This document shows, one piece after another, positions 50,690 to 59,877 of a DNA stretch of 64,000 nucleotides. The translations under genes were made by a program, and so were the position numbers. Each line of letters begins with the position of its first letter. Position 1 is the stretch's first letter. The DNA is from JAYPWI01 sp964629575. Its GTDB lineage: Bacteria > Actinomycetota > Acidimicrobiia > Acidimicrobiales > Poriferisodalaceae. The DNA lies in contig CAZVUM010000020.1 in assembly GCA_964629575.1 (NCBI GenBank), positions 1 to 64,000 of the forward strand, in the 5' to 3' direction. Under the pieces are notes generated by a model. That model made no database searches. It worked only from the letters and a program-made list of their open reading frames with translations, and was not told the origin of the DNA.

Positions 50690-51367
50690 TCAGCGCCAGG
50701 CGGCGCCACGGCTCTTGAACTCCACACGCATGTCGGCGTGTGGAATCGCCTCGAGCCGCTCCTTGGGAATCTGGAGGCCCGACACGACGCAGATGCCGTA
50801 GGTCCCGTCGTCGAGCCTCGCCAGGGCGGCATCGATCTCCTCGATCGCCGCCAACGCCTGGGCGGACAGCTGGAGATCGCGGTCGCGTTCGACCGCGATC
50901 GAGTCGCCTTCGCCAGACTCTTCGTCGAACTGCACGTCGCCGGGCTCGCGCTCACGGGCCAGCTGATCGGCCTCGGCCTGCAGGAACTCGGCGTGCTGGG
51001 TGTAGCGCCCGCGCTCTGCGAGCAGGGCGGCGCGTTGGCTGTCGAGGAACGAGGGTGAAAAAGGTGATCCCTTTGCTGTCTTGGCTGCGGCCCTGGTGGC
51101 TGCGCCCTTCTTCGCCTTGGCGGCGGGGGCCTTCTTCGCAGCCGTCGCAGCCGTCGCAGCCTTTTTTGCCACTGCCTTCTTGGCGGCAGCTTTCTTGGAA
51201 CTCGCCTTCTTCTTCGTCACAGCCTTCTTCGCCGGGGTCTTCTTCTTCTTCGAGGGGGATTTCGTCGCCGGGGACTTCTTCGCGGGGCTTGTGCTCGTTC
51301 CGCCACGGGCCGCGGAGGCCTTCTTGGCCGCCGCTTTCTTTGAGTTGGCCTTCTTCTTGGTGGCCAT
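50690..51367 (-). CDS. DksA/TraR-like protein with lysine-rich histone-like tail
   Basis: A 225-aa protein in two parts. The first ~100 residues are Lys/Ala/Ser/Thr repeats (KKAAAKKAVAKK type) like histone H1 tails. Residues ~105-225 are a DksA-type coiled coil (DSQRAALLAERGRYTQHAEFL) and finger (GTYGICVVSGLQIPKERLEAIPHADM). Of the usual four zinc Cys only one remains, so the finger is probably metal-free. It may bind RNA polymerase and DNA. Located directly upstream of lspA. Confidence 0.8.
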   Translation of the reverse strand: MATKKKANSKKAAAKKASAARGGTSTSPAKKSPATKSPSKKKKTPAKKAVTKKKASSKKAAAKKAVAKKAATAATAAKKAPAAKAKKGAATRAAAKTAKGSPFSPSFLDSQRAALLAERGRYTQHAEFLQAEADQLAREREPGDVQFDEESGEGDSIAVERDRDLQLSAQALAAIEEIDAALARLDDGTYGICVVSGLQIPKERLEAIPHADMRVEFKSRGAAWR

Positions 51368-51631
51368 GACGCCCTCACCCCGGGTACGAAAGGTGCCGCA
51401 TTCTATGGGTGCGAGCCCTGCGTTCCAACCACCCTTGGCGCACCACGCGACCCGGTTCGCGTCGGCCGTCACCACAAGCAGTCAAGCAGTGGAGCGACCT
51501 CACTCTCTGCGTGCCGGCGGGGGCTTCGCTACCGCGCAGCGCGGTGGCTTCGGGGAATCGACCACGGTCAGGGGCAGGTCAGCCGGTAGATTGGCAGATC
51601 GCCCAGTCCGTCGACGAACTCGCGAATCATC

Positions 51632-54600
51632 ATGGCTGACTCCCCCGACACCCCGTACCCCACCGTCCCTGCGCGGGCGGATTTCCCCGCCATCGAACGT
51701 CGAATCCTCGACGGATGGGCGGCCGGGGGCACCTTCGCTGGATCGATCGAGCAACGACCCCTGGAGGACGAGTTCGTCTTCTACGACGGCCCACCATTCG
51801 CCAACGGCCTCCCGCACCACGGGCATCTCCTCACGGGGTACGTCAAAGACGTCGTGCCCCGATATCAGACGATGCGGGGCAAGCGGGTCGACCGCCGTTT
51901 CGGCTGGGACTGCCACGGCCTACCCGCCGAAATGGAGACCGAAAAGGAGCTGGGTGTCTCCGGTCGGGCGGCCATCACCGAGTACGGCATCGGGGCATTC
52001 AACGAGCAGTGCAGGGCGTCGGTGTTGCGATACACCGCGGAGTGGGAAGACACCGTCACGCGCCAAGCCCGTTGGGTGGACTTCGAGAACGACTACAAGA
52101 CCATGGACCTCTCCTACATGGAGTCGGTCATGTGGGCCTTCAAACAGCTCTACGACAAGGGTCTCGTGTACCAGGCGTTTCGGGTCATGCCCTACTCATG
52201 GGGCGCCGAGACGCCGCTGAGCAACTTCGAGATTCGCCTCGACGATGCCACCCGCCCACGCCAGGACCCAGCGGTCACCGTGTGGTTCGAGCTCGAAGCC
52301 GCAGACGACGGTCCCACGGCCGGCCTCGGCACCCTGAGAATCCTGGCGTGGACGACCACGCCGTGGACCCTGCCGTCCAACCTGGCCCTCGCTGTCGGCC
52401 CCGATGTCGAGTACGCGGTGGTCGACTCCGGAGGCCACCGATGGGTGCTGGGGGCAGACGCACTCGAGAAGTACGCGAGCGACCTGCCCGACGCTGAACT
52501 CGTGGCCACCGTCTCTGGCGCTGACCTCGTCGGCGCCCGCTATGGGCCGTTGTTCGACTTCTTCGCAGACCGCGACGACGCATTTCGGGTGCTGGGCGCC
52601 GTATTCGTCGACACCAGCGAGGGAACCGGCGTCGTCCACATGGCACCCGGCTTCGGCGAGGACGACCAGGAGGTCTGCGAGGCCAACGGCATCGAGATCG
52701 GACGGGTCGTCCCGGTCGACGATCAAGGCCGGTTCACCGCGGAGGTGGCGCCCTGGGCGGGGCTGAACGTGTTCGACGCCAACCCCGAGATCATCCGGGC
52801 GCTCAAGTCGCGAGAACGGGTCGTGCGCCACGACACCTACGAGCACAACTATCCACACTGCTGGCGGACCGACACTCCCATCATCTACAAGGCCATCTCG
52901 TCCTGGTACGTCGAGGTCACCGCCATCCGCGATCGGCTCGTTGAGCTCAACCAGGAGATCAACTGGGTGCCGGGCCACGTCCGCGACGGCCGCTTCGGCC
53001 AGTGGATCGCCGGCGCGCGCGACTGGTCGATCAGCCGCAACCGCTTCTGGGGATCCCCGATCCCGGTGTGGATGTCCGACGACCCCGAGTACCCCCGCAT
53101 CGACGTATACGGCAGCCTCGATGAGCTCGAAGCCGACTTCGGAGTGCGCCCCGACGATCTCCACCGCCCTTTCATCGATGGCCTGACCCGACCCAACCCC
53201 GACGACCCGACCGGCCAGAGCACGATGCGGCGGGTCCCCGAGGTCCTCGACTGCTGGTTCGAATCCGGCTCGATGCCCTTCGCCCAGGTGCACTACCCGT
53301 TCGAGAACAAGGAATGGTTCGACGAGCACTTCCCGGCGGACTTCATCGTCGAGTACATCAACCAGACGCGCGGGTGGTTCTACACATTGCATGTTCTGGC
53401 CGGCGCGCTGTTCGACAGACCCGCGTTCCAGAACGTCATCTGCCACGGCATCTTGCTGGCCGAAGACGGCAACAAGCTGAGCAAGAAGCTCCGCAACTAC
53501 ACCGAGCCCAACGAGATCTTCGACAACCAGGGCAGCGACGCCCTTCGCTGGTACCTGATGTCGACCAACATCGTGCGGGGTGGCGACACGCGCATCTCCG
53601 ACACCGGGATCGACGACGTCGTTCGCCAGATTCTGATCCCGGTGTGGAACGCGTACAGCTTCTTCACCCTGTACGCGAATGTGGACGGCTACCGCGCCCA
53701 GCTCAGGACCGACTCACCCCATCTGCTGGATCGCTATCTCCTCGCCAAGACGAGATCGCTGGTCGAGGCGACCACCGCGGCACTCGACACCTACGACCTC
53801 CCTGGCGCGGCCGGCGAGATCCAGGGCTTCATCGACGCGCTCAACAACTGGTACATCCGACGCAGTCGCGATCGTTTCTGGGGCACGGACAGCCAGGCCG
53901 GCGCGACGGGCGACACCGATGCCTACGACACGCTCTACACGGTCCTGACGACGTTCACGCGGGTCGCAGCACCGTTCCTGCCGATGATCATGGAAGAGAT
54001 CCACGGAGGGCTGACCGGGGGCGACAGCGTGCACCTCGCGCAGTGGCCCGACCCCGACGAACTTCCGTCGGACCCCGAGCTCGTCGCGTCGATGGATCGC
54101 CTCCGCGAGGTCGCGTCGGTCGGCCTGCGGATCCGCGAGGACGCCGGCCTGAGGGTCCGGCTCCCGCTCGCAGAGGTCACGGTCGCCGGAGCGGGCGCGG
54201 CGTCGCTGTCACCGCTGACGGACCTGCTCGCCGACGAGCTCAACGTCCGGACGGTGACCCTCAGCGACGACCTCGCGTCTCACGCGGCGTTCGTACTCCG
54301 CCCCAACGGCGGGGTCCTCGGTCCGCGGCTGGGCGGCGAGGTGCAGAAAGTGTTCGCCGCAGCCAAGAGCGGCGACTGGACTCGCGGATCGGATGGCACC
54401 GTCGCCATCGGCGGTCATGTCCTCACCGCAGATGAATTCGAGCTCGCCCTCGAACCCGTCGACACCGCCAGCACCGCCACATTGAGGGCCAACGACGCCA
54501 TCGTCGTGTTGGACACAAACGTGACGCCCGAGCTCGAGGCCGAGGGGCTGGCGCGCGACCTCATCCGCCACATTCAGCAGGCGCGCAAAGACGCAGATCT

Positions 54601-54760
54601 CCAGGTCACCGATCGCATCGACGTTTCGGTGATGTGGAGCCCGGATCAGCTCGACGAGATCAAAGGGCACGAGGCGACGGTCGCGGCCGCCGTGCTGGCC
54701 GAGTCGATCTCATGGTCCTCGGGCGCCGAGACGCCCGAGGTTGCCATTTCGGTGGTCTGA
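51632..54760 (+). CDS. ileS: isoleucyl-tRNA synthetase
   Basis: Charges tRNA-Ile. A 1042-aa class Ia synthetase. The HIGH-type signature is FANGLPHHGHLLTGYVKD; the KMSKS-type loop is GNKLSKKLRNY. An editing CP1 insert lies between (ILAWTTTPWTLPSNLALAVG). A long C-terminal anticodon region resembles eukaryotic-type (class 2) enzymes, and no zinc finger is seen at the end. ATG 51632 lacks a clear Shine-Dalgarno, so the mRNA may be leaderless or use a weak site. Confidence 0.96.
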   Translation: MADSPDTPYPTVPARADFPAIERRILDGWAAGGTFAGSIEQRPLEDEFVFYDGPPFANGLPHHGHLLTGYVKDVVPRYQTMRGKRVDRRFGWDCHGLPAEMETEKELGVSGRAAITEYGIGAFNEQCRASVLRYTAEWEDTVTRQARWVDFENDYKTMDLSYMESVMWAFKQLYDKGLVYQAFRVMPYSWGAETPLSNFEIRLDDATRPRQDPAVTVWFELEAADDGPTAGLGTLRILAWTTTPWTLPSNLALAVGPDVEYAVVDSGGHRWVLGADALEKYASDLPDAELVATVSGADLVGARYGPLFDFFADRDDAFRVLGAVFVDTSEGTGVVHMAPGFGEDDQEVCEANGIEIGRVVPVDDQGRFTAEVAPWAGLNVFDANPEIIRALKSRERVVRHDTYEHNYPHCWRTDTPIIYKAISSWYVEVTAIRDRLVELNQEINWVPGHVRDGRFGQWIAGARDWSISRNRFWGSPIPVWMSDDPEYPRIDVYGSLDELEADFGVRPDDLHRPFIDGLTRPNPDDPTGQSTMRRVPEVLDCWFESGSMPFAQVHYPFENKEWFDEHFPADFIVEYINQTRGWFYTLHVLAGALFDRPAFQNVICHGILLAEDGNKLSKKLRNYTEPNEIFDNQGSDALRWYLMSTNIVRGGDTRISDTGIDDVVRQILIPVWNAYSFFTLYANVDGYRAQLRTDSPHLLDRYLLAKTRSLVEATTAALDTYDLPGAAGEIQGFIDALNNWYIRRSRDRFWGTDSQAGATGDTDAYDTLYTVLTTFTRVAAPFLPMIMEEIHGGLTGGDSVHLAQWPDPDELPSDPELVASMDRLREVASVGLRIREDAGLRVRLPLAEVTVAGAGAASLSPLTDLLADELNVRTVTLSDDLASHAAFVLRPNGGVLGPRLGGEVQKVFAAAKSGDWTRGSDGTVAIGGHVLTADEFELALEPVDTASTATLRANDAIVVLDTNVTPELEAEGLARDLIRHIQQARKDADLQVTDRIDVSVMWSPDQLDEIKGHEATVAAAVLAESISWSSGAETPEVAISVV

Positions 54761-54777
54761 AGCGCCGAGTCCGGCTC

Positions 54778-56331
54778 TCAGCGGCGACGACGACGCCGCC
54801 GGCGGGCTCCGTCCTCATCACCTTCGTCGCCCCGAAGGGGCTCACGGCCTCGCAGTGCGGCGAGGAACGGATCGTCGATCTCGTCGGTGTCGGTCGCGGT
54901 CGGAGCCGGGTCGAAGCTCGGCGCCTGAGCGGGCTCGGGCGGTGCAGGCGGTGCAGGCGATGCAGGCGGTGCTGCGGGCGCGACGGGCGCCTGCGGGGGT
55001 GCAGGCGGCTGCAGGGTGGGTGCCGCGTCCTCCACCGTCGCAGGTTGCGGCGGTGCCGGCGGGGCCTCGGGGGCCGCCGGCGTCTCCTCGGCTCGGGAGA
55101 TCTCTGGCTCGGCAGAAGGCTCCACCACATGCAGATCCGGGCGGGGTTCGTCGTCAGCCTCGCTGTCGTGCTCGGCCGCACCGTCGATCGTCGCCCAGCG
55201 CGGCTTGGTGGGCCCCGACTCCGAACCGGCGGGGTGATCGGTGGATGCCGGCGACTCGGTCGCCCACGCGGACGAGCCGCTGGTCTCGGGTGCCTCGGGC
55301 TCAGCCTCGCGCTCGGGGACCGCGCTCGGCGCCGGCGCCGGGGTGGGTGGAGGAGGCGGTGGCGCCATGTCCACGACGTTGGTGGACGCCAGAGGCGGGC
55401 CATCAGATGACGCATCACCGTCGTCGACCTCTTCGAGGCGCTCGCCGAGTGCCTCGAGTTCGCGAGCAACCGTTGCGATCGTCTCGCGCCGGCCACCCAC
55501 GAGATCGGCGAGCCGTCTGGCGTCGTTGCGGCGAGCCGCAACCTGGCGGTCGAGCTCTGCCAGCTCGGCGGTGAGCTCGGCTTGGCGCCTTTCGAGATCG
55601 CGCGTCGCCTTGGCCTGGGCCTCATCGACGAGCGTCGCCGCCCTCTGCCGCGCCTCGTCGAGAAGGTCGTCGGCCTCCGAGCGTGCGGTGTCGAGGGCCT
55701 CGGCCCGCAACCGCTCCACCTCTTTTTCGGCGTCGTCGCGAGCCACTCGCGCCTGGACGAGCATCTCGTCGGCCTCGCGCCGCGTTCCACGCGCTGCCTC
55801 TTCGGCTGCCGCCCTGGCGCGCGTGGTGATCTGCCCTGCCTCGGTCTCTGCACGGAGCAGATGCGCCTTGGCCTCGGTCTCGGCCTCGGCGACGATTCGC
55901 TGTGCCTCTGACTGGGCTTCGGCAACGGCGTCATCCGCGGCCTTCTGGGCCAGGACCAGCGCGCGGCTGATCGCCTCCACGTCGGTCTCTGGGGCCGCTG
56001 CCACAGGTGCGGGCGCAGGCTCGGGCGGTGGTGGTGGTGGTGGTGGTGGTGGTGGTGGTGGTGGTGCCGGGGCCGGCGCGGCCTCCGCGATCGGGGCGAT
56101 CTGCTTGGGTTCGTCGGCCACCGGGGCCGCAATCGCGCCTTCGGCGATCCCGTCCTCGAGCTCGGAGACGCGCATCCGCAGGTGGTCGCGCTCGGCCAGG
56201 ATCTGCTCGAGAGATCCGGCAGCGCGGCTCAAGAAGTCGTCGACATTGTCACAGTCGTAGCCGCGGAACTTCTCCGGGAACTGCTGCTCGAGCAGCATCG
56301 CAGGAGTCAGTTCTTCGATTCCCTCGTCCAT
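54778..56331 (-). CDS. divIVA: DivIVA/Wag31-like polar growth protein with long low-complexity regions
   Basis: A 517-aa coiled-coil protein. The N-terminal ~50 residues (LLEQQFPEKFRGYDCDNVDDFLSRAA) are the DivIVA lipid-binding domain. A run of 14 Pro (about residues 90-103) comes next, then ~170 residues of Ala/Glu/Arg coiled coil. A second acidic Pro-rich region and a final string of eight Arg end the chain. It recruits cell-wall machinery to poles or septum. It follows sepF-yggT, as in other actinobacteria. Confidence 0.87.
   Translation of the reverse strand: MDEGIEELTPAMLLEQQFPEKFRGYDCDNVDDFLSRAAGSLEQILAERDHLRMRVSELEDGIAEGAIAAPVADEPKQIAPIAEAAPAPAPPPPPPPPPPPPPPEPAPAPVAAAPETDVEAISRALVLAQKAADDAVAEAQSEAQRIVAEAETEAKAHLLRAETEAGQITTRARAAAEEAARGTRREADEMLVQARVARDDAEKEVERLRAEALDTARSEADDLLDEARQRAATLVDEAQAKATRDLERRQAELTAELAELDRQVAARRNDARRLADLVGGRRETIATVARELEALGERLEEVDDGDASSDGPPLASTNVVDMAPPPPPPTPAPAPSAVPEREAEPEAPETSGSSAWATESPASTDHPAGSESGPTKPRWATIDGAAEHDSEADDEPRPDLHVVEPSAEPEISRAEETPAAPEAPPAPPQPATVEDAAPTLQPPAPPQAPVAPAAPPASPAPPAPPEPAQAPSFDPAPTATDTDEIDDPFLAALRGREPLRGDEGDEDGARRRRRRRR
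56023..56064. repeat. triplet repeat encoding 14 consecutive prolines
   Basis: Twelve TGG (CCA on the minus strand) triplets in a row, plus CGG and GGG, within divIVA. Each change of one repeat adds or removes a proline without a frameshift. Such tracts vary in length by slippage. Ribosomes stall on long polyproline and need EF-P. Confidence 0.9.
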
Positions 56332-56387
56332 GGCCCGAATCTAACAAGCACCCCAGGGGGTAGCGCGATCGGCCACCGTGGGCGAGG

Positions 56388-56651
56388 TCAACACCGCAGG
56401 ATCGCCCCCAAGACCACGATCTGCAGTACCAGCAGCACAATGATCGGTGACAAGTCGATCGCAAAGCCGCCGAGACGAACGGGTGGCAGAGCCCGACGCA
56501 GCGGCCCCATCAGTGGCTCGGTGATGAAGACCAGAGCCGAACGCACCGCGGCGACGGGGCTGTTGGATGCGATCGGGATCCAGCTGAACAGGATCCGGCC
56601 GAAGATCGCCAAGATGTAGACGACGACGAGATTGCAGAGGATGGAGTTCAC
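56388..56651 (-). CDS. yggT: YggT-family membrane protein
   Basis: An 87-aa protein with two hydrophobic segments (LCNLVVVYILAIFGRILFSW; PIIVLLVLQIVVLGAIL) around the YggT-type loop FITEPLMGPLRRALPPVRLGGFAIDLSP. The family is tied to division and membrane organisation by its position after sepF. Start ATG is 19 bp after the sepF stop. Confidence 0.9.
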   Translation of the reverse strand: MNSILCNLVVVYILAIFGRILFSWIPIASNSPVAAVRSALVFITEPLMGPLRRALPPVRLGGFAIDLSPIIVLLVLQIVVLGAILRC

Positions 56652-56669
56652 AGCGGGTCGGCGGCTCGA

Positions 56670-57284
56670 TCAGTAATGGAGGCCGCGCTCTTGCAGGCGC
56701 TGGCGCTCCTCTTCGGGAAGGCTGACGTCGGCGGGCGCGAGCAGATACACCGATTCGGCGACCTTTTCCATGTTGCCGTTGAGCGCGTAACACAGGCCGC
56801 TCGTGAAATCGATGATGCGCCGCGAGAGGTCTCGGTCGACACCCTGGAGGTTGACGATGATCGGCTGATCGGCCTTGAACCGATCCGCCACCTGCTGGGC
56901 ATCGTTGAAGGACCGAGGGGCGACGACGTGGGGCTTGGCCGGCGACACCGGGATCGTTCTGACCGAGCCGGTGGGTTCGATCCCCGCGTCGGCCAACGCC
57001 GCGTTCGCCGATGCCGACGTAACGACCACTGCCGCGCCCTCCGCGGCCGCGGGGGCGGCGACCTCCGGCGCTGGCGCCTGCGGTGGCTCCGTCGCATCGG
57101 GCCGCCGGCCGGCGTCGTGTTCGGTGATCAGGGTCACCGAACTGTCCTCGACCTCGACCTCGACCTCGGGCTCTGTCGTGCCGCTGCGGTAGGGCGCTGC
57201 GTGTTGCTGATCAGCCAGGTCGTCATACTCCTCGTCCGGGCCGAGTCCGAGGTAGAGCATCGCCTGTCGCCACATCGAAGCCAT
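56670..57284 (-). CDS. sepF: SepF cell-division protein
   Basis: Anchors FtsZ to the membrane, replacing FtsA in actinobacteria. A 204-aa protein: N-terminal amphipathic MASMWRQAMLYLGLGPDEEYDDL, a ~80-aa acidic linker, and the SepF core (PRSFNDAQQVADRFKADQPIIVNL; RRIIDFTSGLCYALNGNMEKVAESVYLL). It lies between yggS and yggT as expected. Confidence 0.93.
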   Translation of the reverse strand: MASMWRQAMLYLGLGPDEEYDDLADQQHAAPYRSGTTEPEVEVEVEDSSVTLITEHDAGRRPDATEPPQAPAPEVAAPAAAEGAAVVVTSASANAALADAGIEPTGSVRTIPVSPAKPHVVAPRSFNDAQQVADRFKADQPIIVNLQGVDRDLSRRIIDFTSGLCYALNGNMEKVAESVYLLAPADVSLPEEERQRLQERGLHY

Positions 57285-57317
57285 GTGACCTCCTCGCGGT
57301 TCGAGGGTACCGCGCCG

Positions 57318-57992
57318 TCAGTGCGGTGGGCGCTCACCGAACAGCGCTGTTCCGACACGCACCATCGTCGTTCCCGAGGCGACCGCCGCCTCCAGATCAC
57401 CGGTCATTCCGAGGGATCTGTGCGCCAGCGCGTGATCGTCGGCGAACGCCACGGCGCTCCGAAACGCCTCCGTGATCACATGCGGGTCGGCCTGGGGGCC
57501 GATCGCCATCACGCCCACGACGTCGAGCCCCGCCTGCCTCGCCCGCTCCAACAGGTCCGGCGCCTCAGCCAGAGGGCAACCACCCTGCGCGGCGACCCCG
57601 GCGATGTCGAGCTGGAGCAGGACGCGAGCTCCCGGGACCCGCTTGGCGAGCTCCGCGACCAGCGAGGGTCGATCGACCGACTGCCACACATCGACTGACC
57701 TGGCCGCGTGGCGGACCTTGTTGCTCTGGAGCGTGCCGATGAAGTGGATCTCGATCTGCTCACGCGTCGAGGCCGGCAGCTCGGGGACCTTTGCCGCCAT
57801 CTCCTGCACGTAGCTCTCGCCGACGAGGGTGAGACCTGCCTCGCACGCGGCCTCGATGGCCCATGCGCCGAATCCCTTGGTGACGGCAACGATGTCGATG
57901 TGATCGGGATCGCCTCCGGCGGCAGCGATCCGTTCGCGCACGACATCGGCGCGGCGGCGGACCTCGTCCGGTTCGACGGGCGCGCCGCTCAT
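57318..57992 (-). CDS. yggS: PLP homeostasis protein (YggS/PLPBP)
   Basis: A 224-aa single-domain PLP-binding TIM barrel. The PLP lysine is in IDIVAVTKGFG; IHFIGTLQSNKV and SLGMTGDLEAAVASGTTMVRVGTALFG complete the family pattern. It buffers cytosolic PLP rather than catalysing. ATG 57992 overlaps the pgeF stop by 4 bp. Confidence 0.93.
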   Translation of the reverse strand: MSGAPVEPDEVRRRADVVRERIAAAGGDPDHIDIVAVTKGFGAWAIEAACEAGLTLVGESYVQEMAAKVPELPASTREQIEIHFIGTLQSNKVRHAARSVDVWQSVDRPSLVAELAKRVPGARVLLQLDIAGVAAQGGCPLAEAPDLLERARQAGLDVVGVMAIGPQADPHVITEAFRSAVAFADDHALAHRSLGMTGDLEAAVASGTTMVRVGTALFGERPPH

Positions 57993-58597
57993 GATTCGAC
58001 CAGCTGGACGAGCAGCGCCTGGCGTTGCGGCTCCCGGCGCACCCTGTGGGAGTAGTAGCGCTCGTCGAGCCCCGTGCACCGGCCGACCCAGGCGTCGACT
58101 TCGACACCCGCACGCTCCAAAACCACGCTGAGAGCACCCCCCAGGTCGAGGGCAGGGGTCCCAGCTGTCGTGGTGCCGCGGACGCCGTCGCCGAACGTCT
58201 GCGCAAGCCGGTCGAGATCCTCAGCGCCGAACTCGTACACCGGGGCGGAGATGAAGGGACCCACGATGGCCCGCTGGAGTCCACCCGAGGCAGCCCGAAG
58301 TGCAGCTGACGCAGCCTCGACCACCCCGGCCTCGAGCCCCTTCCACCCCGCGTGCACGGCGCACACGCCGCCATCGTCGTAGAGCGCAACGGGGATGCAG
58401 TCGGCCGTGCGGATGGCGATGACCTGTCCGGACCCAACCGTGACGGCCGCATCGGCCTCGGGCCGGTCGGGCGTGGTCTGCTCGACCGTGACCACCTCAG
58501 CACCGTGCACCTGGTGAAGCAGCTGCAGCGCGTCGGCATCCGACAGAAAGAAGTCCGGCGAGTTCGCATCGCCGTCGCGCCGGTCCGAACACTGCAC
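57989..58597 (-). CDS. pgeF: PgeF/YfiH purine-nucleoside phosphorylase-like (laccase-domain) protein
   Basis: A 202-aa member of the Cu-oxidase_4 family with the conserved metal/His pattern: LLHQVHGAEVV, AIRTADCIPVALY, and VHAGWKGLEAG. Family members often hydrolyse or phosphorolyse purine nucleosides and one corrects muropeptides. Homologues normally begin ~30-40 residues earlier with a TTRxGGVS segment. Upstream of GTG 58597 the frame stays open to the ftsZ stop but has no standard start or such motif, so the N-terminus looks truncated. Confidence 0.83.
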   Translation of the reverse strand: MQCSDRRDGDANSPDFFLSDADALQLLHQVHGAEVVTVEQTTPDRPEADAAVTVGSGQVIAIRTADCIPVALYDDGGVCAVHAGWKGLEAGVVEAASAALRAASGGLQRAIVGPFISAPVYEFGAEDLDRLAQTFGDGVRGTTTAGTPALDLGGALSVVLERAGVEVDAWVGRCTGLDERYYSHRVRREPQRQALLVQLVES

Positions 58598-58649
58598 GAC
58601 GGCCAGCCGGCCATCGACGAGGCGACGCTGCAGGGTCAGCAGATGCCGC

Positions 58650-59750
58650 TCACTTCAAGAACGAGGGGACGTCGAAATCGTCATCGCCGTCGTCGATGGC
58701 GCCGAGCTCGTCGGTGGCGAACACGTCGACGATGTCCTCGCCATCGCCTCCCGAGGAGTCGTCGTTGGATCGGCTCGAGGTCGGACGCTGACCCGCTGCT
58801 TCGTCCCAGCGGTCGAACCCTGCGGCGATCACGGTGACCCGGATCTCCTCGCCCAGGCTCTCGTCGATCACCGCGCCGAAGATGATGTTGGCGTCGGGGT
58901 GGGCTACGTCGTGGATCACCTGAGCGGCCTCGTTGACCTCGAACAGCCCCAGGCTCGGACCACCGGAGATGTTGAGCAGGATGCCGCGGGCTCCCTCGAT
59001 GCTGGCCTCGAGCAGCGGGCTCGAGATCGCCTGGCGGGCCGCGTTCTGCGAGCGCGCATCGCCGTGGGCGCGACCGATTCCCATCAGTGCAGACCCGGCG
59101 TTGGCCATCACCATCTTGACGTCTGCGAAGTCGGTGTTGATCAGCCCGGGCGTCGTGATCAGCGAGGTGATGCCCTGCACACCTTGCAGCAACACGTCGT
59201 CGGCCATCTGAAATGCGTCGATCATCGACGTCTGCTCGTTGGAGACGCTCAGCAGCCGATCGTTGGGAATGACGATCTGGGTGTCGACCTTCTCCTTCAG
59301 CCGACCGATGCCCTGATCGGCCTGAACCGCCCGACGCCGACCCTCGAACATGAACGGTCGGGTCACCACGCCGATCGTCAGCGCGCCCACCTCGCGAGCG
59401 ATCTCCGCGACCACAGGTGCACCGCCGGTGCCGGTGCCGCCGCCCTCGCCCGCTGTGATGAAGACCATGTCCGCGCCACGAAGCACCTCTTCGATCTCTT
59501 CGCGATGCTCCTCGGCCGCCCGCTCGCCGACGTCGGGATCGCTGCCCGCGCCGAGACCGCGGGTGAGCTCACGGCCGATGTCGAGCTTGATGTCGGCGTC
59601 GCTCATGAGCAGCGCCTGGGCATCGGTGTTGACGGCGATGAACTCGACGCCCTTCAACCCGGCGTCGATCATGCGGTTGACGGCGTTGCAACCTCCGCCG
59701 CCGACACCGACGACCTTGATCACCGCCAAGTAGTTCTGTGGTGCTGCCAC
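58650..59750 (-). CDS. ftsZ: cell-division GTPase FtsZ
   Basis: Forms the Z-ring. A 366-aa tubulin homologue: GVGGGGCNAVNRMI near the start, GTP loop ITAGEGGGTGTGGAP, synergy-loop and NxxD region (NTDFADVKMVM), and a C-terminal tail DDDFDVPSFLK that binds SepF. The start GTG 59750 has GGAGT 5 nt upstream and the normal N-terminus AAPQNYLAVIKV. Confidence 0.97.
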   Translation of the reverse strand: MAAPQNYLAVIKVVGVGGGGCNAVNRMIDAGLKGVEFIAVNTDAQALLMSDADIKLDIGRELTRGLGAGSDPDVGERAAEEHREEIEEVLRGADMVFITAGEGGGTGTGGAPVVAEIAREVGALTIGVVTRPFMFEGRRRAVQADQGIGRLKEKVDTQIVIPNDRLLSVSNEQTSMIDAFQMADDVLLQGVQGITSLITTPGLINTDFADVKMVMANAGSALMGIGRAHGDARSQNAARQAISSPLLEASIEGARGILLNISGGPSLGLFEVNEAAQVIHDVAHPDANIIFGAVIDESLGEEIRVTVIAAGFDRWDEAAGQRPTSSRSNDDSSGGDGEDIVDVFATDELGAIDDGDDDFDVPSFLK

Positions 59751-59877
59751 CCGGACTCCTCCATCGCGGGACTCGACCCTCAACCCGAGGTTGAGAGTTT
59801 TCCCAGGTCAGGCACTGTCTGAACGACGGTACCGATTGTTCTGGCATGCGACAAGCACCCCGCGTATGGGGCGCGCG

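Noticed and set aside
51368..51631. T-box riboswitch in the ileS leader
   Set aside because: Actinobacterial ileS often has one, and a hairpin GCTACCGCGC-A-GCGCGGTGGC is present near 51530. However, no convincing T-box bulge (UGGU for tRNA-Ile) or specifier loop was found. A covariance-model search with RF00230 would decide; a significant hit would reverse this.
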